64,000 nucleotides of DNA from Rubrobacter sp. (lineage in GTDB: Bacteria; Actinomycetota; Rubrobacteria; Rubrobacterales; Rubrobacteraceae). The translations under genes were made by a program, and so were the position numbers. The DNA lies in NCBI GenBank assembly GCA_016781775.1, contig JADDPR010000266.1, forward strand, positions 9,469 to 73,468. Direction: 5' to 3'. The notes below the pieces were generated by a model, which was not told where the DNA came from, searched no databases, and saw only the letters and a list, made by a program, of their open reading frames with translations. Below are positions 42,655-51,595 of the stretch, in pieces (within the stretch, counting starts at the first letter, position 1; every line of letters begins with the position of its first letter).

Positions 42655-45567
42655 TCAAGATTCCGGGGTCATGTTGCTTGCGGCCTGTCTGAGCTGCCTG
42701 GCCTCCGTATGCAGGCGAAGTTTCTCGTCGAAGTCTTCGGTACGGGCCTTGGCCCTCTCGCGGCTGAGGGCGCCGAGCCTGAACCAGGCCGCGCGCAACG
42801 AAGCCTCCGAGGGATCCAGCCTCTCCCCCTCCGCTTGGAGCGCGCTCACCTCGTCGAGCAACGGACGAACCCGCTCGTCGGCGAGGAGGGCGCCCGGCTC
42901 GTCCGCGTGTTCGAGAAGCAAGGCGTAGATGTGCGCCTGGGTTTCGTCGCCAAAGTCTTTCAGCTTCAGAACAAAGGGCGCATCGAGGATACCGGGCGCC
43001 TCCACCCCCTCGGCGATCGCACGGGCGGCCAGGCCGGGACGGGCAAACGCGTGGGCGAGCACCTCGCGGCCCGCCTCGATCACGGGGTCCCGGGGCCGGC
43101 GACGCGCTGGACGATCTGCTTTGCCTGGCTCTCCATCCCCGGGCTCGGGCGCGGACCTCAGGGCTCGGGCGTTCACGCCCAGGGCTTCGGTGGCGAGCCG
43201 CAGGGCATCCCGATAAAAGACGGGGTCCCGTATCTCCTTTATAAGCCCCTTAATTTCGGACATGACCCGCGAGCGTTCGGCGGCTCCCGAGCCGCGCGCT
43301 CGGTCCGCTTTGCGGCGGAAGATGTACTCGAGGACCGGCACGGCCCCCGAGAGAAGCTCGCGGAACTCCTCGGCGGGGTGCTCGAGCAGCCAATCGGCCG
43401 GGTCTTCGGAGAGCCGGAGCACGCGGAGGTCGAGCTTCAACTCGGCGGCCGTGGCGGCCGCCCTTTCGACGGCCTTCTCCCCCGCCTCGTCGGGGTCGAA
43501 GATCAGGTGAATAGTCTCTGCGTAACCGCTCAACGACTTGAGGTGTTGCTCGGTCATCGCCGTGCCAAGGGTGGCGACGGAGTTTTTGATCCCGGCCTGA
43601 TTGAGCATCAAGACGTCGGTGTACCCCTCGACGATGAGGGCGACCTTCTCACGCCGCATCTCCGCGGCGGCCTGGGGGAGACCGTAGAGCAGGGAGCGCT
43701 TGTTGAAGAGCTCCGTCTCCGGGGAGTTCAGGTACTTCGGCTTCGCGTCCCCAAGGGTGCGAGCGCCGAAGCCGACGATGCGCCCGCGCAAGTCGGAGAT
43801 CGGGAACGTCACCCGATCCACGAACCTCTCACCCCCACGAGGCGACAGCAGACCGGCAGCGTCCAGAGCGCTACGCTCCAGCCCGATCTTGCGCGCCGCC
43901 GCCGAGAAACTCGCCGCCCCGCGAGGCGGGGCGTACCCCAAACGAAATTCTTCGATAGTAGAAGACCCCATTCCGCGCCCCTTCAGGTAGCGGCGAGCTT
44001 CCTCGGCGGTCGAAGCTTTGAGGAAGTACTTATGATAGTAGACGGCGGCGGCTGCGAGGGCCTTGTAGGCGGAGCGGCGTCGGGCGGTGCGCGTCTTGGC
44101 GGCGCGTTCCTCCCCCGGCGAGCGCCCCTCGAACTCCAGCTCGATCCCGAATCGCTCGCCGAGGTGCGAGACCGCCTCGGCGAAGGGGAGGTTCTTCAGT
44201 TCCATAACGAGCTTGATGGCGTCGCCTCCGCGCTGGCAGTTATGGGTGGTGCCCATTTTGGTCAGGAACGTATGAGAGCCCGTCGTGGTGATGTCGACTA
44301 CCGTGGCGGGGTTCTTCCGCTCGTCCTCGATCTCCTGCACCACCGACCAGTAGTACGTCGTGCCGTTTACTGGCGCGAAGAACCCCTTCATGGATTCCCT
44401 ACGCGGCATGTGTAGGGCGAAGGTTTTCCTGCGGCTCACGCCGTCTTTGGCCGTCCGAGCAGGGTAGGAGTTTATCGAGACCGGCTTCTCCATCTGAATT
44501 AGAAGGGCGAAGACCCCGTAAGCCAGTTCTTCCGAGACGGTAGCAGCGCCCACGGACCCGTTTTGTGTGCGCCCATCTCCATCAAGGTAGCCTTGAACAA
44601 ATGCAGCCTGGGTTTCAGGCGTCCAATTCAAAGCTTCTATAGGGACACGCTTCTCCGCGCATCCACTTCCGAACCAGTGGCGGAACAGCGCAGATAGATC
44701 CGTGCTGGAGCACGTTACCTCGCAGATGTTTTTCTCCTGACGGACCCTCTTCGTGCTCGGTTTTGCGAACTCCTCATCGAGTATTCTCGAAACCTCTTCG
44801 GCCAGGGTCTCGCTCTCGTCGGCGCTGAATGACCACTTAACGCCGCCCCTGTATAAGGACCCTTCGGCTGCGTACACGCCGTACAACCAGGCCGTCCTGT
44901 CGTTCACGTGCAGCGAGGTGGTTCGCACGTTTCTCGGACCGCTCGTATAGGGTTTGATCACGTGCTCGCCTATAAGAGGAGCGTCTTCCCTCTCGACCGC
45001 TGGGATCACGGGGTAGAGCAAAAAATCTCCCTCACGAATATCGGCGGCGTGCTTCACGGACAGCTTGGCGTCCGAACCCTTTCGTCCGAGCTTACTGGAA
45101 AACCTTATCTGTTCGCCGCCCCTGTGCCGTAGGTGAAGGCGTGGGACAGCCCGTAGTGCCTCTTCCTTCTCGACGAAGACGCACCAGTGGTCCGGCGTGA
45201 GCTCCAGCCCCTCCTTCGCAGCACCGGTACGGATCTTCAAGGTGGGCTTGGATTTAAAGACCTTGTCCGTGATGGTCTCGCGCCGTCCGTCGAGACCGAT
45301 AACCTCGTCGCCGATCTCGGCCGCGGCTATGGGGATCAAGCCCCTGGAGGTCCAGATGCGCTCGTTGGCTTCCAAGCACCCGAAGCAGTGATAGAAGCCC
45401 TTCTCTGGGGAGACGCCGAAGGAGGGTGATTTCTCGTTGTGGTCGGGGTAGGGGCAGAGGCCGGTGAAGCGGGCGCCCACCCGGCGGAGCGCGGTGAACT
45501 CGGAGGCGACCTCGACGATGTTCGCCCCCTCCCTTACGGCCTCTATGCTGCGCTGCGAGATCCTCAC
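42655..45567 (-). CDS. dnaG: DNA primase DnaG containing an intein in its zinc finger
   Basis: Synthesises RNA primers for replication. The N-terminal CHC2 zinc finger reads CPYPDHNEKSPSFGVSPEKG-FYHCFG, then an intein, then CQRGGDAIKLVMEL. The TOPRIM domain (VALIVEGYTDVLMLNQAG, IHLIFDPDEAGEKAV) and a C-terminal helicase-binding region follow. Without the intein the primase is 590 residues, the usual size. The GTG at 45567 is preferred because a TAGAAT box ends exactly 7 nt before it; an ATG three codons upstream overlaps that box. Confidence 0.96.
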   Translation of the reverse strand: MRISQRSIEAVREGANIVEVASEFTALRRVGARFTGLCPYPDHNEKSPSFGVSPEKGFYHCFGCLEANERIWTSRGLIPIAAAEIGDEVIGLDGRRETITDKVFKSKPTLKIRTGAAKEGLELTPDHWCVFVEKEEALRAVPRLHLRHRGGEQIRFSSKLGRKGSDAKLSVKHAADIREGDFLLYPVIPAVEREDAPLIGEHVIKPYTSGPRNVRTTSLHVNDRTAWLYGVYAAEGSLYRGGVKWSFSADESETLAEEVSRILDEEFAKPSTKRVRQEKNICEVTCSSTDLSALFRHWFGSGCAEKRVPIEALNWTPETQAAFVQGYLDGDGRTQNGSVGAATVSEELAYGVFALLIQMEKPVSINSYPARTAKDGVSRRKTFALHMPRRESMKGFFAPVNGTTYYWSVVQEIEDERKNPATVVDITTTGSHTFLTKMGTTHNCQRGGDAIKLVMELKNLPFAEAVSHLGERFGIELEFEGRSPGEERAAKTRTARRRSAYKALAAAAVYYHKYFLKASTAEEARRYLKGRGMGSSTIEEFRLGYAPPRGAASFSAAARKIGLERSALDAAGLLSPRGGERFVDRVTFPISDLRGRIVGFGARTLGDAKPKYLNSPETELFNKRSLLYGLPQAAAEMRREKVALIVEGYTDVLMLNQAGIKNSVATLGTAMTEQHLKSLSGYAETIHLIFDPDEAGEKAVERAAATAAELKLDLRVLRLSEDPADWLLEHPAEEFRELLSGAVPVLEYIFRRKADRARGSGAAERSRVMSEIKGLIKEIRDPVFYRDALRLATEALGVNARALRSAPEPGDGEPGKADRPARRRPRDPVIEAGREVLAHAFARPGLAARAIAEGVEAPGILDAPFVLKLKDFGDETQAHIYALLLEHADEPGALLADERVRPLLDEVSALQAEGERLDPSEASLRAAWFRLGALSRERAKARTEDFDEKLRLHTEARQLRQAASNMTPES
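44239..45378 (-). mobile_element. Intein with LAGLIDADG homing endonuclease, in dnaG
   Basis: Self-splicing 380-residue element at DnaG residues 64-443. It begins with Cys1 (CLEANERIWTSRG) and has a block B motif LTPDHWCVFV. Two LAGLIDADG-like helices are LYGVYAAEG (about 228-236) and VQGYLDGDG (about 324-332). It ends VVDITTTGSHTFLTKMGTTHN (blocks F and G, penultimate His, terminal Asn) followed by Cys+1. All splice residues are intact and both endonuclease acidic positions (E and D) remain, so it looks active. By eye its DNA is less GC-rich than the flanking primase. Confidence 0.95.
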
Positions 45568-45574
45568 TCCGCAC

Positions 45575-45580
45575 ATTCTA
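45575..45580 (-). promoter_or_regulatory. -10 box of leaderless dnaG promoter
   Basis: TAGAAT on the minus strand ends 7 nt before the GTG chosen as dnaG start, so the transcript would begin at the start codon. No -35 match or extended TG is seen. Confidence 0.5.
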
Positions 45581-46118
45581 CGGTGAACGACGCGGATGAC
45601 CTAGGGGAGGGTGCTCGCCCGGGTGGTCGAGTTGCCAGGTCCTGCCCGCACGGCCCCTCTCCAACCGCCTGGTGAGTCCCCGAGGCTTCCTCCAAGAGCC
45701 TCCTCGGACGGCACGCCCCTCTCCTCTTGCACGAAGAGAACGTAGCAGCCTCATGGGCATGCGTTGGCCACGTCCGGCGGCAAGCTTCCGCGCATGTCCT
45801 TATTTTCCTACCGCACGGTTGTGGCCGAGGGCATACGAGATCAGTTCAAGGGGGCGGTGAATTCGCGTTGGTCCAAGAGCCGAGCAACCGGTTTCGCTCC
45901 TCAAGAGGGCCCGAGCAGGAAAAGTAAGAGCGGCTCCAATTGAATTTGTGCTTCTTGCGGGGCGATTATCGAGCGTGTAGGCGGGGTAAGTGCGTCGAAG
46001 AGTGCGCCCCCAGGGGAGCACAGTGACCAGCTTCGTTAGTCCCGAAGGGCATGTTGTTGCGAGGCTTCCTCGCAGCGAGACGGAAGCACGGCACGAGCCT
46101 CAACCTCGACCCTCAGTT
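45581..46118. other. Intergenic region, no gene recognised
   Basis: About 540 bp between dnaG and the acetyltransferase gene. Small open frames on both strands look like noise. Two stem-loops are visible: CCGAGG/CCTCGG (45680-45685 with 45702-45707) and GCGAGG-CTT-CCTCGC (46059-46073). The second lies some 45 nt after the acetyltransferase stop and could slow transcription, but no U-run follows. The base composition appears a little lower in GC than the coding flanks. Confidence 0.5.
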
Positions 46119-46952
46119 TCACCCGAGGTTCTTTAAATCTCCGGAAGCGAAGTTTCGTTCCATCCAACCGACCGCGTGCTCGACAAGACCACGCGCGTCG
46201 AAAAGGTGGGCGGTGCCCTCTCCAACCGGTCCGCTCCTGCCCCTCCCGGCCGCAAGGGCAGAACGCGCAACGTACTCGATGTAGTCCTCATCGCCAAGGA
46301 TGCGTTCGTAGGGGAAGGCACCGTCGGCGGTGTCGATGTCCGAGAAGGTCCGCCAGATGCGCTCACCCCCCTCGATCACGGGCGAGCCGTAGCTCACGCG
46401 GCGTTTGCCTGAAACCTCTGCGATAGCCTCCGCATGATGCACGAGCGTCACGGTTTCCAGCGGCGCACCCAGCACCGCCACTTGGCCACCGAGTTCGACG
46501 ATCCGGGCATAGGGCGTGCCGGCGCCGTAGGCGTCGTCGTAGGGGTGAGAGGCGGTGAGCACTTCGGCGAGGGGACCGACGGCCGCCACGCCCGCCTCCG
46601 GGTGCAGGCTGTGGCGCGCCCCCGGCCAGGTCCTCAACGCCTCGGCGACCCGTCCGTGTTCGCGACGGGAGAGCGCGACGCGCGGGTCGTATGCCGGGTG
46701 CTCTTCGAGGTAGATCCGCCTGGTTTCGTCGTCCAGCGCGTCGAGGTCGTCGGGCGGCTCGTCCTGCCAGCCCGTGTAGGCCATGAGCGTCCCCCCGGGT
46801 CCCAAGGTGTCGAGAAGGGCGCGCACGACGGTCTCAGCGCCGCCGACCACTCTGCCGAGCGCGGACATCCGGCAATGAACCATCGCCACCCCGCCCGGCG
46901 CCAGCCCGAGCCTCGTCAGGTCACGAGCCAGCCCCGAACGCGCCACCAACAT
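46119..46952 (-). CDS. AAC(3)-family aminoglycoside N3-acetyltransferase-like protein
   Basis: The family transfers acetyl from acetyl-CoA to the 3-amino group of aminoglycosides; chromosomal members may have other substrates. The 277-residue product shows VAMVHCRMSALGRVVGGAETVVRALLDTLGPGGTLMAYTG (CoA-binding region) and RREHGRVAEALRTWPGARHSLHPEAGVAAVGP. LGAPLETVTLVHHAEAIAEVSGKRRVSY carries the conserved His and Lys-Arg. The ATG at 46952 is chosen because an extended -10 box ends 7 nt before it and the fold starts there; a longer open frame to 47093 is probably not used. It stands alone between dnaG and a LOG-family gene. Confidence 0.85.
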   Translation of the reverse strand: MLVARSGLARDLTRLGLAPGGVAMVHCRMSALGRVVGGAETVVRALLDTLGPGGTLMAYTGWQDEPPDDLDALDDETRRIYLEEHPAYDPRVALSRREHGRVAEALRTWPGARHSLHPEAGVAAVGPLAEVLTASHPYDDAYGAGTPYARIVELGGQVAVLGAPLETVTLVHHAEAIAEVSGKRRVSYGSPVIEGGERIWRTFSDIDTADGAFPYERILGDEDYIEYVARSALAAGRGRSGPVGEGTAHLFDARGLVEHAVGWMERNFASGDLKNLG

Positions 46953-46959
46953 ACCCCGC

Positions 46960-46968
46960 ACGGTAGCA
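46960..46968 (-). promoter_or_regulatory. Extended -10 promoter, leaderless, of the acetyltransferase gene
   Basis: TGC-TACCGT on the minus strand, hexamer ending 7 nt before the ATG. The same TACCGT hexamer serves the pyr operon. The remaining 200 bp up to the next gene hold nothing else I can recognise, apart from a run of seven T (plus strand) near 47040. Confidence 0.5.
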
Positions 46969-47175
46969 GGAGCACCGAAGTCAAGCCACGCCAACGACGG
47001 CGAACGTTTCTCCGTTTCCGGCGAACGAGGGGGCCGCGATTTTTTTGAGGGTGTTCGTACATACGGCCCGGGAAGTTTCGCCCGACTGCGCATGGGGCGC
47101 TCGTCTTCACCGCTCCGGGACCGTCTCTGGACTTCGTACGCGCTCCGGCGCTTCGGGATGCGTGTTTACCTCGCG

Positions 47176-47757
47176 TTACCTCCCCTCCGGGTCGATCCAC
47201 TTCTTTTCGGCGGGTGGCGTGTAGTGCTTCATCGCATCCAGCAGCCGGCTTGGGTCTTCCCCGGCGAGGACGAGAGAGCGATGCTTCGGGCGGACGAAGC
47301 CCTCGGCGACGGATCTATCGAAGAGGGAGACGAGGGGCTGCCAGTACCCGGCGACGTCGAGGAGGGCGCAGGGCTTCTCGTGTATGGAGAGCTGAGCCCA
47401 GGAGAGGACCTCGAGGAATTCTTCGAAGGTGCCGTAGCCTTCGGGCAGAGCGACGAAGCCGTCCGAGAGGTCGGCCATCATCTTCTTGCGCTCGTGCATA
47501 GAGCCGACGACGTGGAGCTCGGCGAGGCCCTCGTGCCCAATCTCCTTGGAGACCAACGCGTCCGGTATCACGCCCACCACCTCGCCACCCGCCGCGAGGG
47601 CCGAGTTCGCCACGGCCCCCATGAGCCCGACCTTGCCGCCGCCGTAGATGAGCCTTAGCCCTCGACGGGCGATCTCCTCCCCCATATGGCGTGCCGCCTC
47701 CGCATAGACCGGCCGCGAGCCCTCGCTCGAGCCGCAGAACACGCAGACGCTCTTCAT
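47176..47757 (-). CDS. LOG family nucleoside 5'-monophosphate phosphoribohydrolase
   Basis: Rossmann-like protein (193 residues) of the YvdD/LOG family, which releases bases such as cytokinins from nucleotide monophosphates. Motifs: VCVFCGSSEGSRPVYAEAAR, LIYGGGKVGLMGAVANSAL, MHERKKMMADLSDGFVALPEGYGTFEEFLEVLSWAQLSIHEKP. The usual PGGxGTxxE site reads PEGYGTFEE, with Glu in place of the first Gly, so the site is slightly altered. ATG with GGAGG upstream. The true substrate is unknown. Confidence 0.88.
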   Translation of the reverse strand: MKSVCVFCGSSEGSRPVYAEAARHMGEEIARRGLRLIYGGGKVGLMGAVANSALAAGGEVVGVIPDALVSKEIGHEGLAELHVVGSMHERKKMMADLSDGFVALPEGYGTFEEFLEVLSWAQLSIHEKPCALLDVAGYWQPLVSLFDRSVAEGFVRPKHRSLVLAGEDPSRLLDAMKHYTPPAEKKWIDPEGR

Positions 47758-47802
47758 CTTTCGTACCTCCTCCGTGGGAACGGTCTCGCTCCTGTCGCGG
47801 GG

Positions 47803-48783
47803 TTACTCGGAGAGTGCGTCCGGCTTCGGGAGGAAGACTCGCTCGTAGGTCGTCAGGGCGTAGCGGTCGGTCATGCCGGCGACGAAATCCACGGTCTGGA
47901 CGACGGGATCGGGGTCCGTTCGGGGCCGCTTCTCGGGGTTTTCGAGGTAGTGCTCGAACAGGGCGGCGACCACGGTACCGGCCTTATCCGATCGTCGAAG
48001 GCTCGGGTTGTGGTAGACGTACTCGAAGAGCCAAGTCCTGAGCTCGATCAGAGCTTCGTGGACCCTCTTGGAGAGGGTTATCTTCCTACGTTCCCAGGAA
48101 GCGGAGATCATGTCGCGCACCAGGGTGTCTATCCGAGCGCTCGTGCTGTCGCCGAGGACGGAGATTGGGCCCTTCGGCAGGTCCTCGAAGGCGATGACTC
48201 CCGCCCTGAGCGCGTCGTCGATGTCATGGTTGACGTACGCTATGCGATCGGCGATGCGGACGATCTCACCCTCCCGCGTCGACGGGTAACCTTGCCCGGT
48301 ATGGTTGAGGATGCCGTCCCTGACCTCGTGGGTAAGGTTCAGACCGGCCCCTTCCCTCTCCAACACGTCCACGACGCGCAGGGAGTGCTCGTTGTGGCGG
48401 AAGGTCCGTCCGTGCTCTTCGAGGACGCGCGCGAGGGCTTCCTCGCCGACGTGGCCGAAAGGGGTGTGACCGAGGTCGTGGCCGAGGGCTATAGCCTCGG
48501 TGAGGTCCTCGTTGAGGTCAAGAGCGCGAGCGATGGTACGGGAGACCTGCATCATCTCGAGGGTGTGGGTGAGGCGGGTGCGGAAGTGGTCGCCGTCCGG
48601 GGAGATAAAGACTTGCGTCTTGTGCATCAGGCGGCGGAAGGCTTTGGCGTGCAGGATCCTGTCCCGGTCCCGTTGAAACGGGTTACGCACCCCGTCGGGC
48701 GGCTCGGGTCTCGGACGGCCGACGCTGGTCTCGCAGGCCCATCCGGACTGGGTTCCGCCCACGCGCAGGTTCGGTTCGCTCAC
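47803..48783 (-). CDS. dgt: dGTPase-like HD-domain triphosphohydrolase
   Basis: Hydrolyses dNTPs to nucleoside and triphosphate. The 326-residue protein has NPFQRDRDRILHAKAFRRLMHKTQVF, HFRTRLTHTLEMMQVSRTIARAL (first metal His), AIALGHDLGHTPFGHVGEEAL (HD motif) and VRIADRIAYVNHDIDDALRAG. These match the deoxyguanosinetriphosphate triphosphohydrolase-like family. The GTG at 48783 overlaps the recO stop as GTGA; the open frame upstream lies over recO. Confidence 0.93.
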   Translation of the reverse strand: MSEPNLRVGGTQSGWACETSVGRPRPEPPDGVRNPFQRDRDRILHAKAFRRLMHKTQVFISPDGDHFRTRLTHTLEMMQVSRTIARALDLNEDLTEAIALGHDLGHTPFGHVGEEALARVLEEHGRTFRHNEHSLRVVDVLEREGAGLNLTHEVRDGILNHTGQGYPSTREGEIVRIADRIAYVNHDIDDALRAGVIAFEDLPKGPISVLGDSTSARIDTLVRDMISASWERRKITLSKRVHEALIELRTWLFEYVYHNPSLRRSDKAGTVVAALFEHYLENPEKRPRTDPDPVVQTVDFVAGMTDRYALTTYERVFLPKPDALSE

Positions 48784-49547
48784 GCGGGACGGGCCGAACG
48801 CCTGTCGGGGGCGTCGAGGAAGGATGCGTTTCCGGGGGCATGAGCGATAACGTGGGCGGCGACGACCCTGCGGACGCTCTCCCCGAGGCCATCTTCTACC
48901 CGGGCCTCCTTCAGCGGCCTCGACACCAGCGTACGGAGGGCGTCGAGGGTCCCGTCCGGGAGCGGGAAGGCGTCGCCGGCGTAGCCCGCCCGGCGGCATT
49001 CGGGACAGAGCACGCCGCCCAGGGGCGGGGCGTAGTAGAGGAAGCCTTCGTCCGCGAGCCCATCAAGGTTCCGCTCGCAGGAGACGCAGGCGTCGAGGCG
49101 GAGGGCGTAGCCGGAGAGCATCGAGAGCTTCAGCGCGAAGGCCGACGCGACGCTACCGTGATCCTCCGTGCGACCCTCCAGGGTATCGAGGGCGTGGTAG
49201 AGGAGGTTGAAGACCCTGCGGTCGGCCTCGTCCCCGCCGGCGAGGGCGCGCATCGTCGCGACCAGGCCGCCGGCGGTCTCGAGGCGGGCGAGGTCCTCGC
49301 GCACGCCGTGGAAGCTCCTCAAGACCTCGACCTGGGTGATGGTGTCCAGGGTGCGGCCCTCGTAGGCGAGGAAGTCCACGCACGAGAGCGGCTCCAGCCG
49401 TCCGCCGAAGCGGGACTTCGTGCGGCGGATGCCCTTCGCGATCACCGAGACGGACCCCGCGTCCCTCGTGTAGAGGTCGAGAATGCGGTCGGCCTCTCCG
49501 TAGCGGATCGAACGGAGGACTATGCCCTTACTCTTGTAGACCGCCAT
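48780..49547 (-). CDS. recO: DNA repair protein RecO
   Basis: Helps RecF and RecR load RecA. The 255-residue protein has an N-terminal OB fold (YKSKGIVLRSIRYGEADRILDLYTRDAGSVSVIAKGIRRTKSRFGGRLEPLS) and a helical domain. Four cysteines form a zinc site (CVSCERNLDG...GGVLCPECRRAG). It overlaps the end of deoC by 20 nt and is near era, a conserved neighbour. Confidence 0.95.
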   Translation of the reverse strand: MAVYKSKGIVLRSIRYGEADRILDLYTRDAGSVSVIAKGIRRTKSRFGGRLEPLSCVDFLAYEGRTLDTITQVEVLRSFHGVREDLARLETAGGLVATMRALAGGDEADRRVFNLLYHALDTLEGRTEDHGSVASAFALKLSMLSGYALRLDACVSCERNLDGLADEGFLYYAPPLGGVLCPECRRAGYAGDAFPLPDGTLDALRTLVSRPLKEARVEDGLGESVRRVVAAHVIAHAPGNASFLDAPDRRSARPA

Positions 49548-50235
49548 TCTCCGCTTCCTCCATGATCGCCACGCTCCCGCTGGTCCCGAGGCGGGACGCC
49601 CCCGCGTTCAGCATCTCTATGGCGTCCTCCAGCGTCCTGATGCCTCCGGAGGCTTTCACCGAGAGCCCCTCCGGCGCCTCCTCCCTCAGGAGCGAGACGT
49701 CCTCCTGATTGGCCCCGCCCGGACCGAAGCCCGTCGAGGTCTTCACGAAGTCCGCGCCGCTGGAGGCCACGATCTGGACCGCGAGGCGCTTCATCTCGTC
49801 CGTGAGGTAGGCCGTCTCGATGATGACCTTGAGGACGACGTCGTTCAGCCCGTTGTTCATCGCAACGGCGCTCACCTCGCCGTTCAAGCTCGCAAGCTCC
49901 TCGGCCACGTAGGAGAACTCGCCCGAGAGGAACTTCGAGATGTTCATCACCACGTCGATCTCCGAGGCGCCACCCACGATGGCGTCCCTGACCGCCGCCG
50001 CCTTCACGCCGGTCGTGTCCGCGCCGAACGGGAACGAGACCACCGTCGCGACCTTGACGTCCGTCCCCCGCAGGGCCTTCGCGGCGAGACGGACGTGGCA
50101 CGGAAGGATGCAGACGGCGGCGAAGTGGTAGCGGGCCGCCTCCTCGCAGAGCTTGCGGACCTCGCCCTCCGTCGAGTTAGGCTTGAGCAGGGTGTGATCC
50201 ACCGTCTTCGCGAACTCCCTGACCCTCATGCCCAA
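49528..50235 (-). CDS. deoC: Deoxyribose-phosphate aldolase
   Basis: Cleaves 2-deoxyribose 5-phosphate to glyceraldehyde 3-phosphate and acetaldehyde. TIM-barrel protein with FAKTVDHTLLKPNSTE, VATVVSFPFGADTT, a Lys region LKVIIETAYLTDEM, the Schiff-base lysine in DFVKTSTGFGPGGANQEDV and VKASGGIRTLEDAIEMLNAGASRLGTS. TTG at 50235 or ATG at 50229 are both possible starts. It interrupts the usual era-recO pairing. With cdd nearby it forms a nucleoside-salvage pair. Confidence 0.96.
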   Translation of the reverse strand: MGMRVREFAKTVDHTLLKPNSTEGEVRKLCEEAARYHFAAVCILPCHVRLAAKALRGTDVKVATVVSFPFGADTTGVKAAAVRDAIVGGASEIDVVMNISKFLSGEFSYVAEELASLNGEVSAVAMNNGLNDVVLKVIIETAYLTDEMKRLAVQIVASSGADFVKTSTGFGPGGANQEDVSLLREEAPEGLSVKASGGIRTLEDAIEMLNAGASRLGTSGSVAIMEEAENGGLQE

Positions 50236-50281
50236 CCGGCCACGCTCCTCCCCAGATGCTACGGAAAACCTTACGCGCGTA

Positions 50282-51193
50282 TTATAGCCCGAGCCGCTCC
50301 AGGAACCTCGGGTCGTTTCTCCAGCCGGGCGTGACCTTTACCTTGAGGTCCAGATAGATCCGGGTACCGAGCAGCTTCTCCACGTCGCGCCGGGCCTCCG
50401 TGCCGATCTGCTTGATTGTACGGCCGTTTTTGCCGAGCACGATCATGCGCTGCGTCGAACGCTCGACGTGGATGATGGCGTACACGACCGTAACGTTCTC
50501 CTTACGCTCCACCTCGTCGATCTCGACGACGATGGCGTGCGGAACCTCCTCCCTCAGGGCGTTCAACGCTTTTTCCCGAATGTACTCCGCCAGGATAAGG
50601 GCCTCCGGATAATCCGTGACCTCCCCCTCCGGAAAGTACCGCGGCCCTTCGGGCAGAAGCCCCACCACCGCCTCATTCAGGGGCTCGACGTTCAACCCTT
50701 GGAGGGCGCTGAGAGCGAAGATCTCCTCGTAGGAGTTGGTGCCCGAGACGGCCTCGATGACCGGGAGCACGGCATCCTGACCCGGGAGGAGGTCGACCTT
50801 GTTCACGCAGGCTACGGCGGGCGTCCCGGAGTCGGCGACGAGCCGGGCCACGTAACGGTCTCCGGTACCGAGCTCCCCTTGCACCTGCGTGGCGTCGAAG
50901 AGAAGCAGGACGACGTCGGCCTCCTTGAGGCTGTCGAGCACCTGCTGTTGCATGCGATTCCGCAACGTGTCGCGGGGCTTCTGAGAGCCCGGGGTATCCA
51001 CGAAGACTGCCTGGTAGCCAGGACCGTTGCGCACCCCTCGGATGGGGCTGCGCGTAGTCTGGGGGCGGGGCGAGGTTATGGAGACCTTGGTGCCAACGAG
51101 GGTATTGATGAGCGTGGACTTTCCGACGTTCGGACGGCCCACCACGGCCGCGAAGCCGCTCTTGAAGCCCTCCTCCTGCCCGTTCCTTATCAC
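50282..51193 (-). CDS. era: Ribosome-assembly GTPase Era
   Basis: Binds the 3' end of 16S rRNA. The 303-residue protein has G1 VVGRPNVGKSTLINTLVG, G2/G3 SPRPQTTRSPIRG and FVDTPGSQKPRDTL, G4 ACVNKVDLL and a C-terminal KH domain with MIVLGKNGRTIKQIGTEARRDVEKLLGTRIYLDLKVKV. The G2-region variant SP where many Era have HR is minor. The GTG at 51193 overlaps the cdd stop as GTGA; the longer open frame above it is not coding. Confidence 0.97.
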   Translation of the reverse strand: MIRNGQEEGFKSGFAAVVGRPNVGKSTLINTLVGTKVSITSPRPQTTRSPIRGVRNGPGYQAVFVDTPGSQKPRDTLRNRMQQQVLDSLKEADVVLLLFDATQVQGELGTGDRYVARLVADSGTPAVACVNKVDLLPGQDAVLPVIEAVSGTNSYEEIFALSALQGLNVEPLNEAVVGLLPEGPRYFPEGEVTDYPEALILAEYIREKALNALREEVPHAIVVEIDEVERKENVTVVYAIIHVERSTQRMIVLGKNGRTIKQIGTEARRDVEKLLGTRIYLDLKVKVTPGWRNDPRFLERLGL

Positions 51194-51585
51194 AGGGCCT
51201 CCGGACCGAACGAGTGCGGCAGTATCTCCTCGAAGGGATACCGAAGAGGGGCGCCCCCTTCGTCGAGCACGACAACCTCCTCGCAGCCGAACTCGCGCAG
51301 CACCTGCCGGCACGCCCCGCAGGGAAAGCAGGGGGCCGCGTTCGGGCTGACCACCGCGACGAGCCGTATCTTCCGGTCCCCCGGCGGAGCGTCGGCGACC
51401 ATCTTCATCACCGCGCCGCGTTCGGCGCAGATCGAGAGCCCGTAGGAAGCGTTCTCCGCGTTGCACCCATCGTATAGAGCGCCGCCTTCCGTAACGATGG
51501 CCGCACCCACCCGGAAGCCGCTGTATGGGGCGTAAGCCCGTCTCGTGACCGCCCTTGCGGCGTCGATCGCGTCGTTGAGTTGCAT
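51190..51585 (-). CDS. cdd: Cytidine deaminase
   Basis: Zinc enzyme deaminating cytidine and deoxycytidine. The 131-residue length is normal. Motifs are GAAIVTEGGALYDGCNAENASYGLSICAERGAV (CAE catalytic site) and PCFPCGACRQVLREFG (two zinc Cys). ATG start. It sits between the kinase/PAP2 fusion and era, a conserved order. Confidence 0.97.
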   Translation of the reverse strand: MQLNDAIDAARAVTRRAYAPYSGFRVGAAIVTEGGALYDGCNAENASYGLSICAERGAVMKMVADAPPGDRKIRLVAVVSPNAAPCFPCGACRQVLREFGCEEVVVLDEGGAPLRYPFEEILPHSFGPEAL

Positions 51586-51595
51586 GTTCTCGATT

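Noticed and set aside
45581..46118. Small open frames on both strands between dnaG and the AAC(3)-like gene
   Set aside because: Short, no ribosome sites, no recognisable motif, biased composition of antisense type.
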